Shown here one piece after another: positions 45,131 through 55,860 of a stretch of DNA of 64,000 nucleotides. A program made the position numbers and the translations under genes. The DNA is from Ailanthus altissimus. Lineage: Eukaryota; Streptophyta; Magnoliopsida; Sapindales; Simaroubaceae. The notes under the pieces are model-generated. The model was given only the letters and a program-made list of their open reading frames with translations, was not told the origin of the DNA and ran no database searches. The first letter of the stretch is position 1. Each line of letters opens with the position of its first letter. The stretch is from the NCBI GenBank assembly GCA_946807835.1, contig OX327699.1, forward strand, positions 2,473,001 to 2,537,000, given 5' to 3'.

Positions 45131-46440
45131 GTAATTTTTTTTTCATAACTTAGAAACTTATCCCTTGTACCCTTTATCTCTTGTACCCTAAAGGTGTTTC
45201 AGGATATGTTTCACGATCATCCAATAGTTGTTACTTAGATAAGACTAATACCAACTCATAACCCTTACAACCATACTAATGATAGGTCTTGTATATAATA
45301 TGACATACATCAAGCTACCTACAGCTGATATATATGGTATGTTAGACATTCTAACTCTTTCATCCTTCTAAAAAGATAAATGTCATGTTTGAAAGGTACA
45401 TTAACTGTCATACAGTTATTGAAGTTATACTTTTTCAAAACATTATCTATGTACGAGGATTAGAAAAGTTCTATTAGCCCTATAGCTCTATCTCTATAAA
45501 GCTTTATACTCAGTATATAAGAAACTTCTCCAAAAAATTTCATGGAGAAGTTCTTACTTAAATAACTCTTGACTGATTGCAACATACCAATATCGTTTTC
45601 AATAATGAGTATATTATCCACATAGAGAACTAAAAAGATAATCATGCTCCTATTGACCTTTTTGTACATACACATTTTTCTTTATTTTTTTTATATGAAA
45701 CTAGACATTCTAATTATTTTATCAAAATGAAGATTTCAGTTTTGAAAGGCTTGCTTAAGTCTATAAATAAAATTCTTCCGCTTACACACCAGAATAAAAG
45801 TTAGGATAGATGTAAACCCTTCAAGTTATTCTATGTATATCTCTTTCTCAAGTTATCCATTTAGAAAAGCTGTCTTTACATCTATCTTCCATACTTCATA
45901 ATTATAATATGCACCAATAACCAATAAATTTTGAATTGATTTCAGCATAATTATTGGTAAAAAAATTTTCTCATAATCTATACAGATGTTTTAGTATAAC
46001 CTTTTACCATTAGTTGACTTTTTAAACGTTTCTACCTTTTCATTGGGTATATACTTCTACTTGTAAACCCATTTACAATCAATAGGAACAATTACTTTGA
46101 AAAGCTTAACCAAATCCCAAACTTAATTGTCATGTATAAAATCAATCTCAAATTTTATTGTATCTTACTATTTTCCCGAATCGATGTCCAACATTGCCTC
46201 TCTATAAGTCAAAGAATCATTTCCTTTAACTAAACAAATATCAAAGGCACCTTCAAGTATAATACCATACCTAACAAGTAGCCTTAATATCCTTTTCGAC
46301 TTATGGGGAAGATATGTTAAAGGTATCTCACTCAATTGAACCTGAGGTTTTATCATCAGTTCATCAAGATCTTGATCCAATTCATCAAGTTCAATCTTTC
46401 TACAATCCCTACGATTCATTAGAAACTAACTTTCTATGAA
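45131..46440 (-). pseudogene. Copia C: reverse transcriptase
   Basis: Minus strand. The frame 45460-45675 contains 'LVLYVDNILIIENDIGMLQS', the RT catalytic box with Y-V-D-D now Y-V-D-N, then 'FSMKFFGEVSYILSIKLYRD'. Upstream, 46168-46419 reads 'LVKGNDSLTYREAMLDIDSG', matching the RT entry (family: D-P-x-T-Y-x-E-A-M). Frames between are interrupted. Catalytically dead. Confidence 0.75.
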
Positions 46441-47260
46441 GGTGGCATTTCGAGCAACAAACACATTTCGTTCCTTAGGATCATAGAATTGATATCCCAT
46501 AGAGTGCTTGGGATATCCAATGAATTAATATTTGTACCATTTAGGTGCAAGTTTATCCTATTGTATAATCTTTACATAAGTAGGACAAACCCAAATCTTA
46601 ACATACTTAAGACTTAGTTTCCTGCCAGTTTATATCTTATACGGAGTGGTAGGAACAGCTTTTGATAAAACTATGTTCAATAAGTGAGTAGTAGTTTGTA
46701 GAGCATAACCTTACAGATATTCAAAAAGATCTATAAAGTTCATCATCGAGCGGACTATATCTAATAAAGTTCGATTCCTCTTCTCCGAAACACCATTGTG
46801 TTGAGGAGTACCTGGAGAAATGTATTGAGCGAGAATCCCATTCTCTTTCAAATAATTAGTGAATTCACTACTTTGATCTGATTGAAGGTATTTAATGAAC
46901 TTACCGATTTGTTTCTTTACCTCTAGTTGAAATATTTTGAACATTTAAAAAATTTCTAACTTGTGTCTTATTAGAAACACATGTTCATATTGTGATAAAT
47001 CATCAATAAAGACAACGAAGTATCAAAATCTACTAATAGGAATGTGATTTATTGAATTATATACATCACTATATATTAGTTCTAATAAATCAGTGGCTCG
47101 ATGTCCTATATCAACAAAAGGAGATTTGATCATCTTCCCTTTTCAAGATTCACAAAATAGATAAGACTGTATTGTAAGATTAGGTATCTGACCATCTTTA
47201 GCCAGACAGGTTAGACGTCTCATGCTTATATAACCCATTCACATATACCACAATTCAGTA
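46441..47260 (-). pseudogene. Copia C: integrase
   Basis: The minus frame 46711-46944 has 'KYLQSDQSSEFTNYLKENG' and 'SPGTPQHNGVSEKRNRTLLD', the integrase core (R-S-D-x-G-x-E and G-T-P-Q-x-N-G-V-x-E-R-R-N). The residue after S-D-Q is S where the family has G. The rest is frame-broken. Confidence 0.78.
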
Positions 47261-48070
47261 TTATTCAAAGTTTTTGAATTTTTTCTCTTTTTATTTACTT
47301 GTACATTCAAAATATTTCATATTGTATCTAAAATATAATGACAATTCATCAACTAAAAATCAACAAACAAAACATTATTTTTATCATATAAATATAATGA
47401 ACTTTTCCTAATATGTATTGATAACCCTCCTATCAAGTACAGAAGTGATATGATTTACTTCATAATGTTTGGCACAAAATAATAATTATATAATAAAATA
47501 GTTCTACTAGAAGGAAGAATTAACTCAAAAGTTTCAATAGCTTTAACTTCTAGGAAATCTCGATTTCCTATGCAAAGCTGTACTTCTACTCTCTTTAGCT
47601 TCCTAACATCTCACAGACCTTGCAACATATTGCAGATTTGTGAAGGATAGGTGATATCTAATACTCAACTTGTACTAATGTCAAAAGTTAATGAAATTTC
47701 AATGATAGGTAAGCATACACTTCACTGTCGCAAGGTACTTTGGACTGTAACGCTTATAATGTCCAATCTCATTGTAATAGAAACACTTTTCATTGCATTT
47801 ACTATTTTTCAGTGACTTGGATACATTAAACAATTATTTTAGACAAAGTATAATACTATTTACACTATCTATGTGCACATGCTCCCTCTGAAGACTAGTA
47901 GACATTAAGGCCAAGATATATGTTTCGACCTTTAAATAATCCATTATCCATTTCTGATAATTTTTAACCTCTTCTGAAGATGCATTATCAAAAATGCCTC
48001 TAAGCTTCTTCTGATCAATGATATATTTAAGTTTTTCCAAATCTAAAATTATTCTGAGATTCATAAGCTA
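47261..48070 (-). pseudogene. Copia C: gag and protease region
   Basis: The open frame 47834-48064 lies at the gag position and includes 'SSEEVKNYQKWIMDYLKVET', consistent with copia gag helices. Between 47261 and 47830 no continuous frame remains; knuckle and protease are presumed by position. Confidence 0.5.
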
Positions 48071-49131
48071 GTTAGATAGTTCTTAACATCTTTCAGTTGG
48101 TGTGTTTCCAGTGTGCTACCAGTATGCTTACCAACGAGTTACTTGTAGTTATCTTATCTTCACAAGATAAAAGAAGAGATGTTAGTGGAATATTTCAAAT
48201 CGCTAAAATATTTTAGATCATTAATATAACTATTATATGCTTTCAATCTAAAGGCGCCCTCCTATTGCTTTATATATTCCTTTTAATCTCTCTAATGGAA
48301 AAAATAAAGTTTAAACACTTTAAACTTTACAATGAAAAGTAAACCCAATTGACATTTTACTTTAACGTCGTGCTTTAGCAATATTAGTCTTTGAAAACCC
48401 CAAATAATAGACAATTCTTGTCAATTGCATCTCTTGCAACTTTTACCACTAATCCTAAACAAACATTATCCTTATGCCTTAGCAATATTGGATAAGTGTG
48501 TTCTAGATTAACTTGTCAATAATAAAAAATAAGTTAGTGATACTACCCTCACGCTTTAGTAATATTGAGCAATATGTTCACTTATATTTGCCTCATCTCA
48601 TGTATAATTGGTATAGTCCAAATTATTCTGACCAATCTCTCATGCTTTAGCAATATTAGAAAATACCAAGATGACCCGTCTAACATTGTATTGACAAGAC
48701 GGACCATGTATAACATTTTCTCAAAATGAAAAATATTTTCAATCTGATAAAGAAAGATTTATGTACAATCCACATCTCATGAGAATATTATTCCAATCAA
48801 ACATTTATTTTTATGCAAGCATAACTAACCCTTAACAGTTAGGCTTCTATTGTAGTTAATAGTGCAAACAAATTATTACAGTTCATATAACAGTTACGTA
48901 ATCATATAATTTAAACATCACATGAATATAAATTTGAAAGAGAATGAAAACCATGAACGCCATGGCGCTGAAAAAGGAATGCCTCAATGTTTATAAAAAA
49001 ATATTTTGTGCTACAATGTCAACTCTTAAAGCCACCACACTTATTATTATGAGCCTTGATGTCAAGCATCACAAATTCACTTTATGTTCAACTAGACACA
49101 ACTCTTGTATACCACACTCAATACGCAGTAT
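48071..49131 (-). other. Copia C leader with four spaced repeats
   Basis: About 1 kb of untranslated leader between primer site and gag. The word tgctttagcaatatt recurs at 48371, 48475, 48552 and 48643 with small changes, 76-104 bp apart. Role unknown; could be packaging or dimerisation structure. The open frame 48944-49138 (+) is not a gene. Confidence 0.55.
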
Positions 49132-49143
49132 GCTCTGATATCA
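49132..49143 (-). other. Primer-binding site (initiator tRNA-Met), copia C
   Basis: Minus-strand tgatatcagagc, one or two changes from tggtatcagagc, three bases inside the 5' LTR end. Confidence 0.75.
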
Positions 49144-49146
49144 ATT

Positions 49147-50082
49147 TGTAAGTATAGTATAAGAGTATGTGTGTGTGTGTGTGTGTGTAGTTAGTGAAGT
49201 ACATATGCGTGTCATACACAGCATGCAACGAAAATGTAAAAGATATTTCAAAACCACATGCTCCAAATTTAATTCTATTACAATAATAGAAAATATACCT
49301 TTGAAGATCATTGATGTAGTTGGACTATTCACCGTGAAGTGGTCACACAAACAATTCTAGTCCTTGACTCTGGTGAGCTTAAGAAGCTAGAATGACAACC
49401 TTAAATATGCTAGATGTTTTAAAGCTCAACTCTTAAACTCTCTCTCAAGTGGCCAAACTAATTTTTTCAAGCTAAAACAAGTCTTTTTGTTTCACATATA
49501 TGAATAATGGCCGAATTCAAGCTATTTTATTTGATAAACACCAAAACCCATTTTTGTCTTATCTATTATAAAATATAGCCAAATTCATAAATTTGCTTAA
49601 CTTTAAATGAAAACCCATCTTTCATTCTTTTAATGGCTGAATTAAGCTTATCCAATAAACAAAGATAAATTATTCTTAGCCACATTTGTCATCAAGTCAA
49701 AGAAGTGATTTAAGGCCATAAATTAATTTATTAATTAATTTTAGTTTAGGAACACATGTCATTAATCTAAAACTTGCTTAACAAGTAAGATAGATTATTT
49801 TATTCAAAACTTATTCATTAAGTTTTAATTAAAATAACCAAAATAAATAGAACGTGACACGTGTCCTTACTTAAGATGTGCTAAAAAAGAATCTTGCTTT
49901 AGATCTTAGCACTGAACTAAACCCCTTAAATCAAATCTAAATTTTTTTAAATCTACAATGCCTAAAAAGTAATAAAATTAATACTATATAAATAAAATAA
50001 TGATTTACTGAAATGTACATTGTATAAATATCAAATAAATATTAATACAAAATGGAATAGCATATAAGCAAAATCTTTAACA
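49147..50082 (-). repeat. Copia C 5' LTR, internally deleted
   Basis: 936 bp; aligns to both ends of 42795-44628 but lacks the middle part. Contains a (TG)10 run (49168-49188) where the other LTR has only 'atatatatgtgt'. Confidence 0.8.
49168..49188. repeat. (TG)10 microsatellite in the LTR
   Basis: Alternating TG over 21 bp; absent from the partner LTR at 42810, so it expanded after insertion. Confidence 0.9.
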
Positions 50083-50548
50083 ATTATAAAGGTTTATATA
50101 GTGCTTTACAAAGGCCTAAAAAATTTTAAAACTAGTTGGAATAAGAGTTCTTTTGTGTAAGAGTTTGAAACCTACTCAAAGAAGTTAATTTGAACTAAAA
50201 ACGAATTTTTTTAAACAAGCTATACTGGGATGTTCAGTATCCAAAATTGGGGCCTTCGTTGATGAATGCTAGGGTGTTAGTGCAATCTTATTGCAATGCC
50301 ATGATGTTCTTCAACAATGTAGGTGCATTGGGCTTTTTGGAATTTACACTAGACCGTTCTATCTTCCAACTCTAGGGTATTCAGACCTATACATCCCTCC
50401 TTATGTTTCCAAGCCCCCCCATTGCTTCCAGTTTCATGTTTTGTTCCTTATTTGTATGACATTCGCGTACTAGACTTGATGTTGACGCTTCAATTGGTAT
50501 CTATCTCAATCATGCCCATGCATGATTGTTGAATTACTAATTCTAACA

Positions 50549-51455
50549 AACTCTTCTTTGATTCACAATCTCTTTATAAAAAAGGCTTTTGAATCCATCC
50601 ACACCATTGCTTTATCACATAGAGCTGATTCTAGTTAATTCTGCATCTAGACTTAACTCATCATGGGCTTGTGACTTTGGTCTCTAAAGGTACGAATGCT
50701 CCTTATATAGAGTATGGATGCTATGTATTCCTTTTTGACTCTTATTTCTTTGGTGAGTTGATTTTGGATGTCACATTGTGATCTGTATTATCCTAACACC
50801 ATATATTGGGCCACTAATGGCCATTTCAGTAAACACATAGAACCCTTCCTTGTACTTCTCACCCTTTATCATTATAGATATTTTTCTTACCTGTAGTATT
50901 CCATTTTCTGCTTGAATCCAATACCTTCTTCATCTAGCTTAACTAGGGATATCAAGTTTCACATAAGTTTAGGAACATTCCTTACACATTGTAAGTCCCT
51001 AAGCTTCCCATTATACATCTTCATTCTTATGTCATATCCCTAACCCCCATGACTTCACAAGTTATGTCATTCCTTATTAGTACTTTACCTCTAATGGTTT
51101 TATAGTTAGTGAACAATGATTTATCCATACACATATGGACACTACAACCAGAATCTAGTATTTATTCTCCAGCGTACTTTTTATCATAAACTATTAAGGA
51201 ATCTACAACTTCGATGTCATTCTTATGACATACAATTGCAACGTCTCTATTATTTCATTTTAATTTAGGATAATCTTTTACATATTGCCTTTCTTTCTTG
51301 TAAAGAAAACACTTATTGGATTTCTCCTTAGATTGGTTGTTTTCTTTTCGATTGCAACCAAACCTACTGCACTGTCGAATTCAGATATTTTTTTTAATTC
51401 TTTTAAGTTCAATAATGCCTTGACATCTGTCATTATAAGATTCTCCCTACCATAC
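50549..51455 (-). pseudogene. Copia D: protease and gag zinc-knuckle region
   Basis: Minus strand. 'LDSGCSVHMCMDKSLF' at about 51112-51158 is the copia protease active site (D-S-G-C-S/T-x-H-M). Before it, near 51262-51315, 'CFLYKKERQYVKDYPK' is a zinc knuckle in which two Cys and the His are replaced. After the protease the sequence decays and reaches the 3' LTR at 50548, so integrase, RT and RNase H are missing. Frames are broken by stops. Confidence 0.7.
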
Positions 51456-51821
51456 TGTCAGGACTATGTGGGGTCCACCAACTCCTTGGTCCACCGGCGG
51501 GATGACACCTCAGAGCTACCGACATACCCACATATCCAGCTCAGGTTACCTGCGCTCCAAAGGAATCGAACCCCTACCCCCATCTCTATGGAGGCCTTAT
51601 AGGCCTTTAAAGGTTCGTCCTTGTACCCATCAGGCTGGCCATCCCGATGGGTACAAGGACAAACCTCTAAAGGCCTATAAGGCCTCCATAAAGATGGGGG
51701 CGAGGGTTCAATTCCTTAGGGGCGCAGGTAACTTGAGCTGGATATGTGGGTGTGCCGGTGGCTCTGAGGTATCATCCAGTCTGTGGACGAGGGAGTTGAT
51801 GGACCCCACATAGTCCTGACA
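51456..51821. mobile_element. Foldback unit 1 (complete hairpin, 366 bp)
   Basis: Begins tgtcaggactatgtggggtc and ends with its reverse complement gaccccacatagtcctgaca. The two arms meet at 'atcaggctggccatcccgat'. Arms match over nearly their whole length, so the RNA or single strand would fold into a long hairpin. Confidence 0.85.
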
Positions 51822-51831
51822 AAAAGGCGGG

Positions 51832-52030
51832 CCCCACATAGTCTTGGCCATCCCGATGTGTATAAGGGTGAACCTCTAAAGGCCTATAAGGCCTCTATGG
51901 AGATGAGGGCGGGGGTTCAATTCCTTGGGGGCGCAGGTAACCTGAGCTGGATATGTGGGTGTGCCGGTGACTTTGAGGTGTCATCCAACCGGTGGACGAT
52001 GGAGTTGATAGACCCCACATAGTCATGACA
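51832..52030. mobile_element. Foldback unit 2 (right arm only)
   Basis: From 'ggccatcccgatgtgtataa' to '..accccacatagtcatgaca', matching 51640-51821; the left arm is reduced to 'gggccccacatagtctt'. It and unit 1 are both followed by aaaaaggcgggcc. Confidence 0.75.
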
Positions 52031-52046
52031 AAAAGGCGGGCCTTTT

Positions 52047-52277
52047 TGTCAGGACTATGTAGGGTCCACTAACCCTTTGGTCCAACCAGCACCGGGATCA
52101 CCATCCCCCACTGGTCTCCACCAATCAGGTGCTGGCACACCCACATATCTAGCTTAGGTTACCTGCGCCCCCAAGAAATTGAACCCCCGCCCCCATTTAC
52201 ATGGAGGCCTTATAGGCCTTTAGAGGTTCTTCCTTGTACCCATCAGGCTGGCCATCTTGATGGGTACAAGGACGAAC
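52047..52277. mobile_element. Foldback unit 3 (left arm, with inserted 40 bp)
   Basis: Starts tgtcaggactatgtagggtc and runs past the hairpin centre to 'gggtacaaggacgaacc'. It carries an extra segment near 52090-52130 ('gggatcaccatcccccactg') not found in the other arms. Confidence 0.7.
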
Positions 52278-52372
52278 CTGATACCATTTGTTGGCACAAC
52301 AGGATCTAGGCACGTGGGTGTATGCATGTGCAATTGTGTCTATTGCCTAACGCAGCAAAAATATAAATTTTT
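52278..52372 (-). other. Fragment of another LTR with primer-site sequence
   Basis: 'ctgataccat' followed by 'ttgttggcacaacaggatct' reads on the minus strand as an LTR end plus the start of a tRNA-Met primer site (tggtatcag). About 95 bp, not related to the foldback arms. Confidence 0.4.
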
Positions 52373-52737
52373 TGTTAGGATTGTGTGGGGTCCACCAACT
52401 GCTTGGTCCACCGGCTGGATTACACCTCAGAGCCACCGACGCACCCACACAACCAGCTCAGGTTACCTGCGCCCCCAAAAAATCGAACCCCCGCCCCTAT
52501 CTCTATGGAGGCCTTATAAGCCTTTAGAGGTTCGTCCTTGTACCCATCGGGCTGGCCATCCCGATGGGTGCAAGGACGAACCTCTAAAGGCCTATAAGGC
52601 CTCCATAGAGATGCGGACAGGGGTTCAATTCCTTGGGGGCACAGGTAACCTGAGCTGGTTGTATGGGTGTGCCGGTGGCTCTGAGGTGTCATCCAGCCTG
52701 TGGACTAAAGAGTTGGTGGGCCCCACACAGTCTGACA
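52373..52737. mobile_element. Foldback unit 4 (complete hairpin, 365 bp)
   Basis: Starts tgttaggattgtgtggggtc, ends ggccccacacagtctgaca; the centre is 'atcgggctggccatcccgat'. Length and structure as in unit 1. Confidence 0.85.
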
Positions 52738-53230
52738 CATACATAAGTGTATCTATAAAGTGCTCAAAACTCAATGGCAATGAACATAACGGGATAATGT
52801 CTTTATCGTCATCCTTTATCTTGATGTCTGTGGTCTCAAAATCTATAATGATCTTATTAAAGGCGTCAATATAATCTCTAATTAAAGATTCCTCAGACAT
52901 GGACAGCAAGTATAACTTCTTCTTTATATATAAATGATTTGCCAATGACTTGGTTATGTATAGTGTGTCAAGCTTCTTCTATAGACCTATTGCCGTTTTC
53001 TCTTCAACTATCTACTATGGACACTTTTTTAAATAGTGTCATAATCTAAATGGCTAGGTTTCACAGGTTTCTTCTATTAGCTAGTAGTTATTTTGGTTTC
53101 CTCCAAGGCTGATTCTAACATTTGCTTCACTAATAGCGCCATAACCTTTACCTTTTATAAATTGAAATTGTTTATTTCATTGAACTTCTTTATATCGTAC
53201 TTGAGTATTGTCATGGTTAATTATTTCTTT
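52738..53230 (-). pseudogene. Copia D: gag N-terminal part
   Basis: Minus strand. 'MANHLYIKKKLYLLSMSEES' then 'LIRDYIDAFNKIIIDFETTD', 'LCSLPLSFEHFIDTLMY', the copia UBN2 gag pattern (family: L-x-x-x-L-Y-x-L-K-M, H-x-x-x-F-x-x-I, L-L-x-S-L-P-x-S-Y). It is interrupted by the foldback block after 'LMY'. The N-terminal segment toward 53230 is more decayed. Confidence 0.75.
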
Positions 53231-53342
53231 GCTTTACAATCTGACTCTTTATTCTATGCTCTGTAATATGGACCTTTACATTAGTCGAACTAGGCTTAGC
53301 ACTAATCTCTTTTTGGGATTAGCCTTTTCCTTAATACCCATT

Positions 53343-54170
53343 TGTTACGAAAGCGTTCAAACACAAGTAAAATAAGAAGAGAAAGAAAGAATAAGATCAA
53401 AATGTATATGAGCACACATAACTACTTACGCAGTTCAACCTTAATAGCCAACGTCTACAGTAGATCAAAGGATCCTAGTCTTTCTTATTAACTCCTCCCT
53501 AAAGATTACAAGGAAAATAGAATAAGAAATCTCAAATGATCTATTGATGCTCTTTTTGTACACACAAGAACAAAGACACCCAACAATGATTCCACCCTAA
53601 TGCACACAAGCACTTAGTATTTCTCTAATTCTTTATTCTTTTTTGAGTTTTTCTTAATGCTTAATTAATATTAAGAAGTTCTAAGAGTTTATATAGTACT
53701 TTACAAAGGCCTAAGAAACCTTAAAACTAGTTAGAATAAGAGTCTTTTCATGCAAAAGTTCGAAACCCACTCAAAGAAGTCAATTTGAATTAAAATTGAA
53801 TTTTCCTAAACAAGCGACATTGAAGCATTCAGTATCCAAAGCTAAGACGTTAATGGACTATTCTAATGCTGAGGTATTCCTTGACAAACATTAGGGTGTT
53901 AATGCAACCTTGTTGCAATGTTATGATGTTCTCTAGTAATGTAGGGGTGTTAGGCTTTTTGAAATCCACGCTGGAGTATTTTATTTTCCATAGTTAGGGT
54001 GTTTAGACTTGTACGTTCCTTCTTGTGTTTCCAAGTCCCTCATTGATTTCAGTTCCATGTTTTGTTTCTTTCTTATACGACATTTGCGTACTAAACTTTG
54101 TGTTGACTCTTCACTTCGTATCCATTTTAATTCATGCCCATATATGATAATTGAATCACCAATTCCAATA
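53343..54170 (-). repeat. Copia D right (5') LTR
   Basis: Starts tgttacgaaagcg, ends ..aattccaata (minus strand TATTGGAATTGG, from TGTTGG). 828 bp, matches the split left LTR. A weak primer-site match (minus strand tgggtattaagga) adjoins its inner end. Confidence 0.75.
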
Positions 54171-54765
54171 ATATCAATTGATTAGGTTATTTCTTCAAAA
54201 GATTCATATTCTTTGACTTCGTTTGATCATGAGCACGTAACAAATTTAATTAATCAACTTTAAAATGACTTTTAGATTGTTACAAATTGGAGAAATATGA
54301 AAATTCTGATATTGTATTCAATATTCACTTATAACCTAAAATGTCTTTAGACTTGAAAATGAATATGAACTTTAAAATACAAATAACAGAATGTACTTTT
54401 TTTAAATATATATAATACTGCTAAATGAATACTTTTGGAAAGTATAGAGAAAAATTTCTTCCTTTTTGTTATAAAATCTTAATTCTGATGAATTGTCGTC
54501 TCATAATTATATTGTCATGTTGTTAAAGCTTGTACAGGGAGAGTACGACATAGACCTTTACACGCCCCTTAATTTTGAATGTCTACACACGACATTCAAC
54601 AACTTCATATATAGTTAGAACAATTGCAAGCTAGTCAAGGGTTTGGTGAACATATATGTTGCCTTATCTATTATTGGCACAAAATCAAATCCTTTCTTTA
54701 TTTTTTATATTCTAGTCTTTTCTTGTATTTTAAGAATTTAGTGGCATATGATTCGATAATAAAAT
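54171..54765. other. AT-rich spacer, no gene
   Basis: Nothing recognised between copia D and copia E. Confidence 0.5.
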
Positions 54766-55243
54766 TTTAATCTCTTTAACTAGGATCAATAATGAGAAAT
54801 CAACCATTAAACCTTTGAATCAAACCCTAATCACACTTTAGAATAAATTTAAAGAATAAAAAAATGATAAAATTAGAAACTTTAGAATTGAGAAAGTAAA
54901 GAATACTTAAAATAGGTAGTTCAGCATAGTGCCTACATCCACTGTCAAAGCAACCTCAAGCTTGAATCTTTATTAACTAATAATGGAGTAATTACAGAAA
55001 GGAGGTTACAAGCTTTCTGTAGCTTCTTCTATTGCTCTAAATGATTAAGATTTCACATTAATATTGAACGAAATAATAGTCACAAAAATTATTCTTTTAT
55101 ATATTGCTATATGACCTCTGTTTTAGTTTCTGCACTTTAGTAACTACAACAACTTTAACCACCAAAGGTCCTACTTGACTTGCTCTATCAATAATCTTCA
55201 TTAGAACCTTTTTAACTGAATTTTGAAATATATTCCTCCAACA
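54766..55243 (-). repeat. Copia E 3' LTR
   Basis: 478 bp, aligns along its length with 59342-59482 plus 63413-63749. On the minus strand starts TGTTGGAGGA, after a degenerate purine tract gcggatatg. Confidence 0.85.
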
Positions 55244-55329
55244 CATATCCGCATATTCCACAAATCCAAGCTTTTCATAGACGCTTCAACTTCTTCATTC
55301 ATTATTTACTAGTTATTCTTACTAAATCC

Positions 55330-55860
55330 AAGCATAGCTTGAACTTGGTAGCTGTCACACCCTTGGTAAGTATGTCTGATGAATTCTTTTATGAGCTTAC
55401 TTTCACCAAGATAATTGTTCCCTTGCTTACTTCATCTCTTACAAAGTGAAACCTTATATTAATATGCTTGGTTCTTTTATGGTACATGGGGTTCTTGCAC
55501 AAACATAAAGCACTTTGGCTATCACTATGGATTGTCATACACTCTTGGCATAATCCTAAATCTAAAATCAACCCTTTTAACCATATAACCTCAGAAACAA
55601 CTTCTATCATGGCCATATATTCAGCTTCAATTATAGAGAATACAACCATAGGATGCAAAGTTGCTTTCAAGCTGACTGTGTTCTCAAATAAGGTAAACAT
55701 ATAACCAGTAGTTGATATTATCTTATCAAGATCACCTGCATAATATACATTAAAAAAATTTGATAACTTAATTGATTCTATAATAGGTTTCTTATATAAC
55801 AATCAACACTTCTAGAAGCATTCAAATACCTTAAGATCTACCTAACTGCTTTCTAATGTT
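55330..55860 (-). pseudogene. Copia E: RNase H
   Basis: The frame 55389-55802 (137 codons) reads 'YYAGDLDKIISTTGYMFTLF', 'AEYMAMIEVVSEVIWLKGLI', 'IHSDSQSALCLCKNPMYH', 'RTKHINIRFHFVRDEV': the full order of copia RNase H motifs with D-S-Q-S-A present. The upstream start is frame-shifted. Confidence 0.82.

Larger units (their letters stand above)
42795..50082 (-). mobile_element. Copia C: full-length element inserted in copia D LTR
   Basis: 7288 bp, minus strand. LTRs 42795-44628 and 49147-50082 share TG..CA ends, and flanks attac (42790-42794) / attat (50083-50087) form a 5-bp duplication with one change. Domain order gag, protease, integrase, RT, RNase H (right to left) is Ty1/copia, of the Tork/SIRE/TAR group by RNase H and integrase motifs. 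All frames are broken. The right LTR lacks about 900 bp present in the left. Confidence 0.85.
42459..50548 (-). repeat. Copia D left (3') LTR, split by copia C
   Basis: Two parts, 42459-42794 and 50088-50548, which together align to 53343-54170. The outer part near the ZHD gene has lost many C/G bases relative to its partner. The inner end '..ttctaaca' corresponds to TGTTAGAATT on the minus strand. Confidence 0.75.
51456..52737. mobile_element. Composite of foldback (head-to-head SINE-like) units in copia D gag
   Basis: Five or six related arms of about 180 bp. Two complete hairpins (51456-51821 and 52373-52737) plus one right arm and one left arm between them. The whole block is flanked by catac (51451-51455 and 52738-52742), and removing it with one catac restores the gag frame 'TLMYGRENLI'. 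Each arm holds a Pol III B-box-like ggttcgattcc/ggttcaattcc. GC content is far above the surroundings. Open frames here are inverted-repeat artefacts. Confidence 0.75.
42402..54170 (-). mobile_element. Copia D: internally deleted, host for nested insertions
   Basis: Minus-strand Ty1/copia. Left LTR 42459-50548 (interrupted by copia C), right LTR 53343-54170, internal part 50549-53342 with gag and protease only. Without copia C the left LTR is about 797 bp, against 828 bp on the right. The sequence at 42402-42458, outside the 3' LTR, matches 53283-53342 just inside the 5' LTR, so a second internal region once followed this LTR (tandem arrangement). No TSD found. Confidence 0.75.

Noticed and set aside
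51456..52737. tRNA genes suggested by B-box matches
   Set aside because: No cloverleaf or anticodon arm can be drawn; matches fit a tRNA-derived repeat, not a tRNA gene.
51456..52737. TRIM-type mini-retrotransposon with units 1 and 4 as LTRs
   Set aside because: Ends are TG..CA and there is an outer 5-bp duplication, but each unit is itself a hairpin and no primer site adjoins either unit.
52257..52874. 205-codon open frame
   Set aside because: It runs across foldback arms and antisense to copia gag; no domain, and similar frames occur in each hairpin unit on both strands.
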